Below the pieces are notes generated by a model. That model saw nothing but the letters and a program-made list of their open reading frames with translations, made no database searches and was not told where the DNA came from. A stretch of DNA of 13,640 nt from Anaerolineae bacterium. Its GTDB lineage: Bacteria; Chloroflexota; Anaerolineae; E26-bin7. The stretch lies in assembly GCA_029933115.1 (NCBI GenBank), contig JAOZOT010000055.1, positions 1 through 13,640 on the forward strand. The letters are read 5' to 3'. A program made the translations under genes and the position numbers. Of this stretch, positions 13,019-13,640 are shown one piece after another. Each line of letters opens with the position of its first letter. Position 1 is the first letter of the stretch.

Positions 13019-13640
13019 TCATCCACCGAAAATGTCGCCGAAGCGAGCGTGATCAGGTGCGTCGGCCTCATCGGTCGAGCGCCGCACCATCCACCCATAC
13101 ATCTTCGCCAACCGCCGCGCTTCGCCGATCATCATCTCCCGCAACTCCGGTGGCTCCAGCACCTCGCAATCCGCCCCCCAACCTCGGATCCAGGGCACCA
13201 TTTCTTGCACCTCGGCCACCCGCGCCCGCCAGATCACGCTGCCATCAGGCGTGTCTTCGAGCTGCTCGGAGCGGTGCCACTGGCTTTCTTTCACCCGGCG
13301 GGCCACCCGGGGATGGAACTTGAGCACCACTTCCACCGGCTCACCTTCGCTGTACCAGATGCCCCAGGCGTCGGCCAGCAATTGCCGAGGGTCAAAGTCG
13401 GCCGGAACCTCGTAAGGCTCCTCCAACAGCTCGATACGACGGATGCGTTCCAGCTTCAAGGTGCGGATCGCCCCTGGTGGCTCACGCCAGCCGATAGTGT
13501 GCGTAGTCTGCCCTACGGCGTAGGGCTCGATGAAATAGGGGGCGAAAACGTACTCGAACACCCGCCCCGTCTCCTCGTGCTGATGCCACAATCGCACCTT
13601 CCGCCCCTGCGACCACGCTCTGGTCAGCGTCTCCAGCACG
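13019..13640 (-). CDS. WYL-domain transcriptional regulator, 5' end outside window
   Basis: Only the C-terminal 206 or so residues are in the window; the frame stays open to the right edge, so the N-terminal helix-turn-helix is missing here. The visible part has the WYL fold (FAPYFIEPYAVGQTTHTIGW, then RTLKLERIRRIELLEE) and a C-terminal extension (VVLKFHPRVARRVKESQWH to WIRGWGADCEVLEPPELR) typical of this regulator family. Where the name-giving Trp-Tyr-Leu should stand the sequence appears to read Thr-His-Thr. WYL proteins often sense nucleic acid or nucleotide ligands and control defence genes. Placed 10 nt ahead of cas3 on the same strand, it probably regulates this locus. Confidence 0.85.
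   Translation of the reverse strand, partial: VLETLTRAWSQGRKVRLWHQHEETGRVFEYVFAPYFIEPYAVGQTTHTIGWREPPGAIRTLKLERIRRIELLEEPYEVPADFDPRQLLADAWGIWYSEGEPVEVVLKFHPRVARRVKESQWHRSEQLEDTPDGSVIWRARVAEVQEMVPWIRGWGADCEVLEPPELREMMIGEARRLAKMYGWMVRRSTDEADAPDHARFGDIFGG

Noticed and set aside
13009..13098. Upstream start for cas3
   Set aside because: It would overlap the WYL gene by 80 bases and adds 30 residues with no helicase character; GTG 13008 has GGGAG upstream.

Overview
The window is a nearly complete class 1, type I CRISPR-Cas locus. All cas genes lie on the minus strand (read from high to low coordinates), and two toxin-antitoxin operons sit on the plus strand between cas gene blocks. DNA is GC-rich. 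The archaeal-style adaptation genes (csa1 plus cas4) and the short 7-8 bp tandem repeats scattered between and inside genes resemble what I know from Chloroflexota genomes. A Chloroflexota host (Anaerolineae-like or relative) is therefore an inference from recall, not something the window proves.

Layout in order of cas transcription: a WYL-domain regulator (cut by the right edge, 13019-13640); cas3 with helicase first and HD nuclease last (10453-13008); a plus-strand AbrB/MazE-type antitoxin with a MazF-type toxin (9701-10447); the effector block cas8 (7816-9570), cas7 (6793-7722), cas5 (6014-6778) and an unrecognised 208-residue ORF (5343-5969); a plus-strand Phd/YefM-type antitoxin with a PIN-domain toxin (4687-5386); then the processing and adaptation block cas6 (3472-4587), a four-helix-bundle protein (3071-3469), cas1 (1939-2958), cas2 (1688-1936), cas4 (1112-1684) and csa1 (173-1099). 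No CRISPR array is present in the window; it must lie outside.

How the genes work together: Cas6 would cut the pre-crRNA; Cas8, Cas7, Cas5 and a small subunit would form Cascade; Cas3 would unwind and degrade the target; Cas1-Cas2 with two Cas4-family nucleases (Cas4 and Csa1) would capture and trim spacers. The best small-subunit candidate is not a separate gene: a strong Shine-Dalgarno (GGAGGT) and GTG inside cas8 at 8211 would give a 131-residue C-terminal Cas11-like protein, as established for several type I subtypes.

The most unusual architecture is the pair of toxin-antitoxin operons. Both sit head-to-head with a cas operon, sharing a compact promoter region, and tail-to-tail with the preceding cas gene (44 bp overlap in one case, 5 bp gap in the other). 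Cas and toxin transcription are thus likely to interfere with each other, which suggests an addiction or guard arrangement protecting the locus. Short tandem repeats fill the intergenic gaps, supply a stop codon, form the C-terminus of Cas6, and interrupt cas6 in frame.
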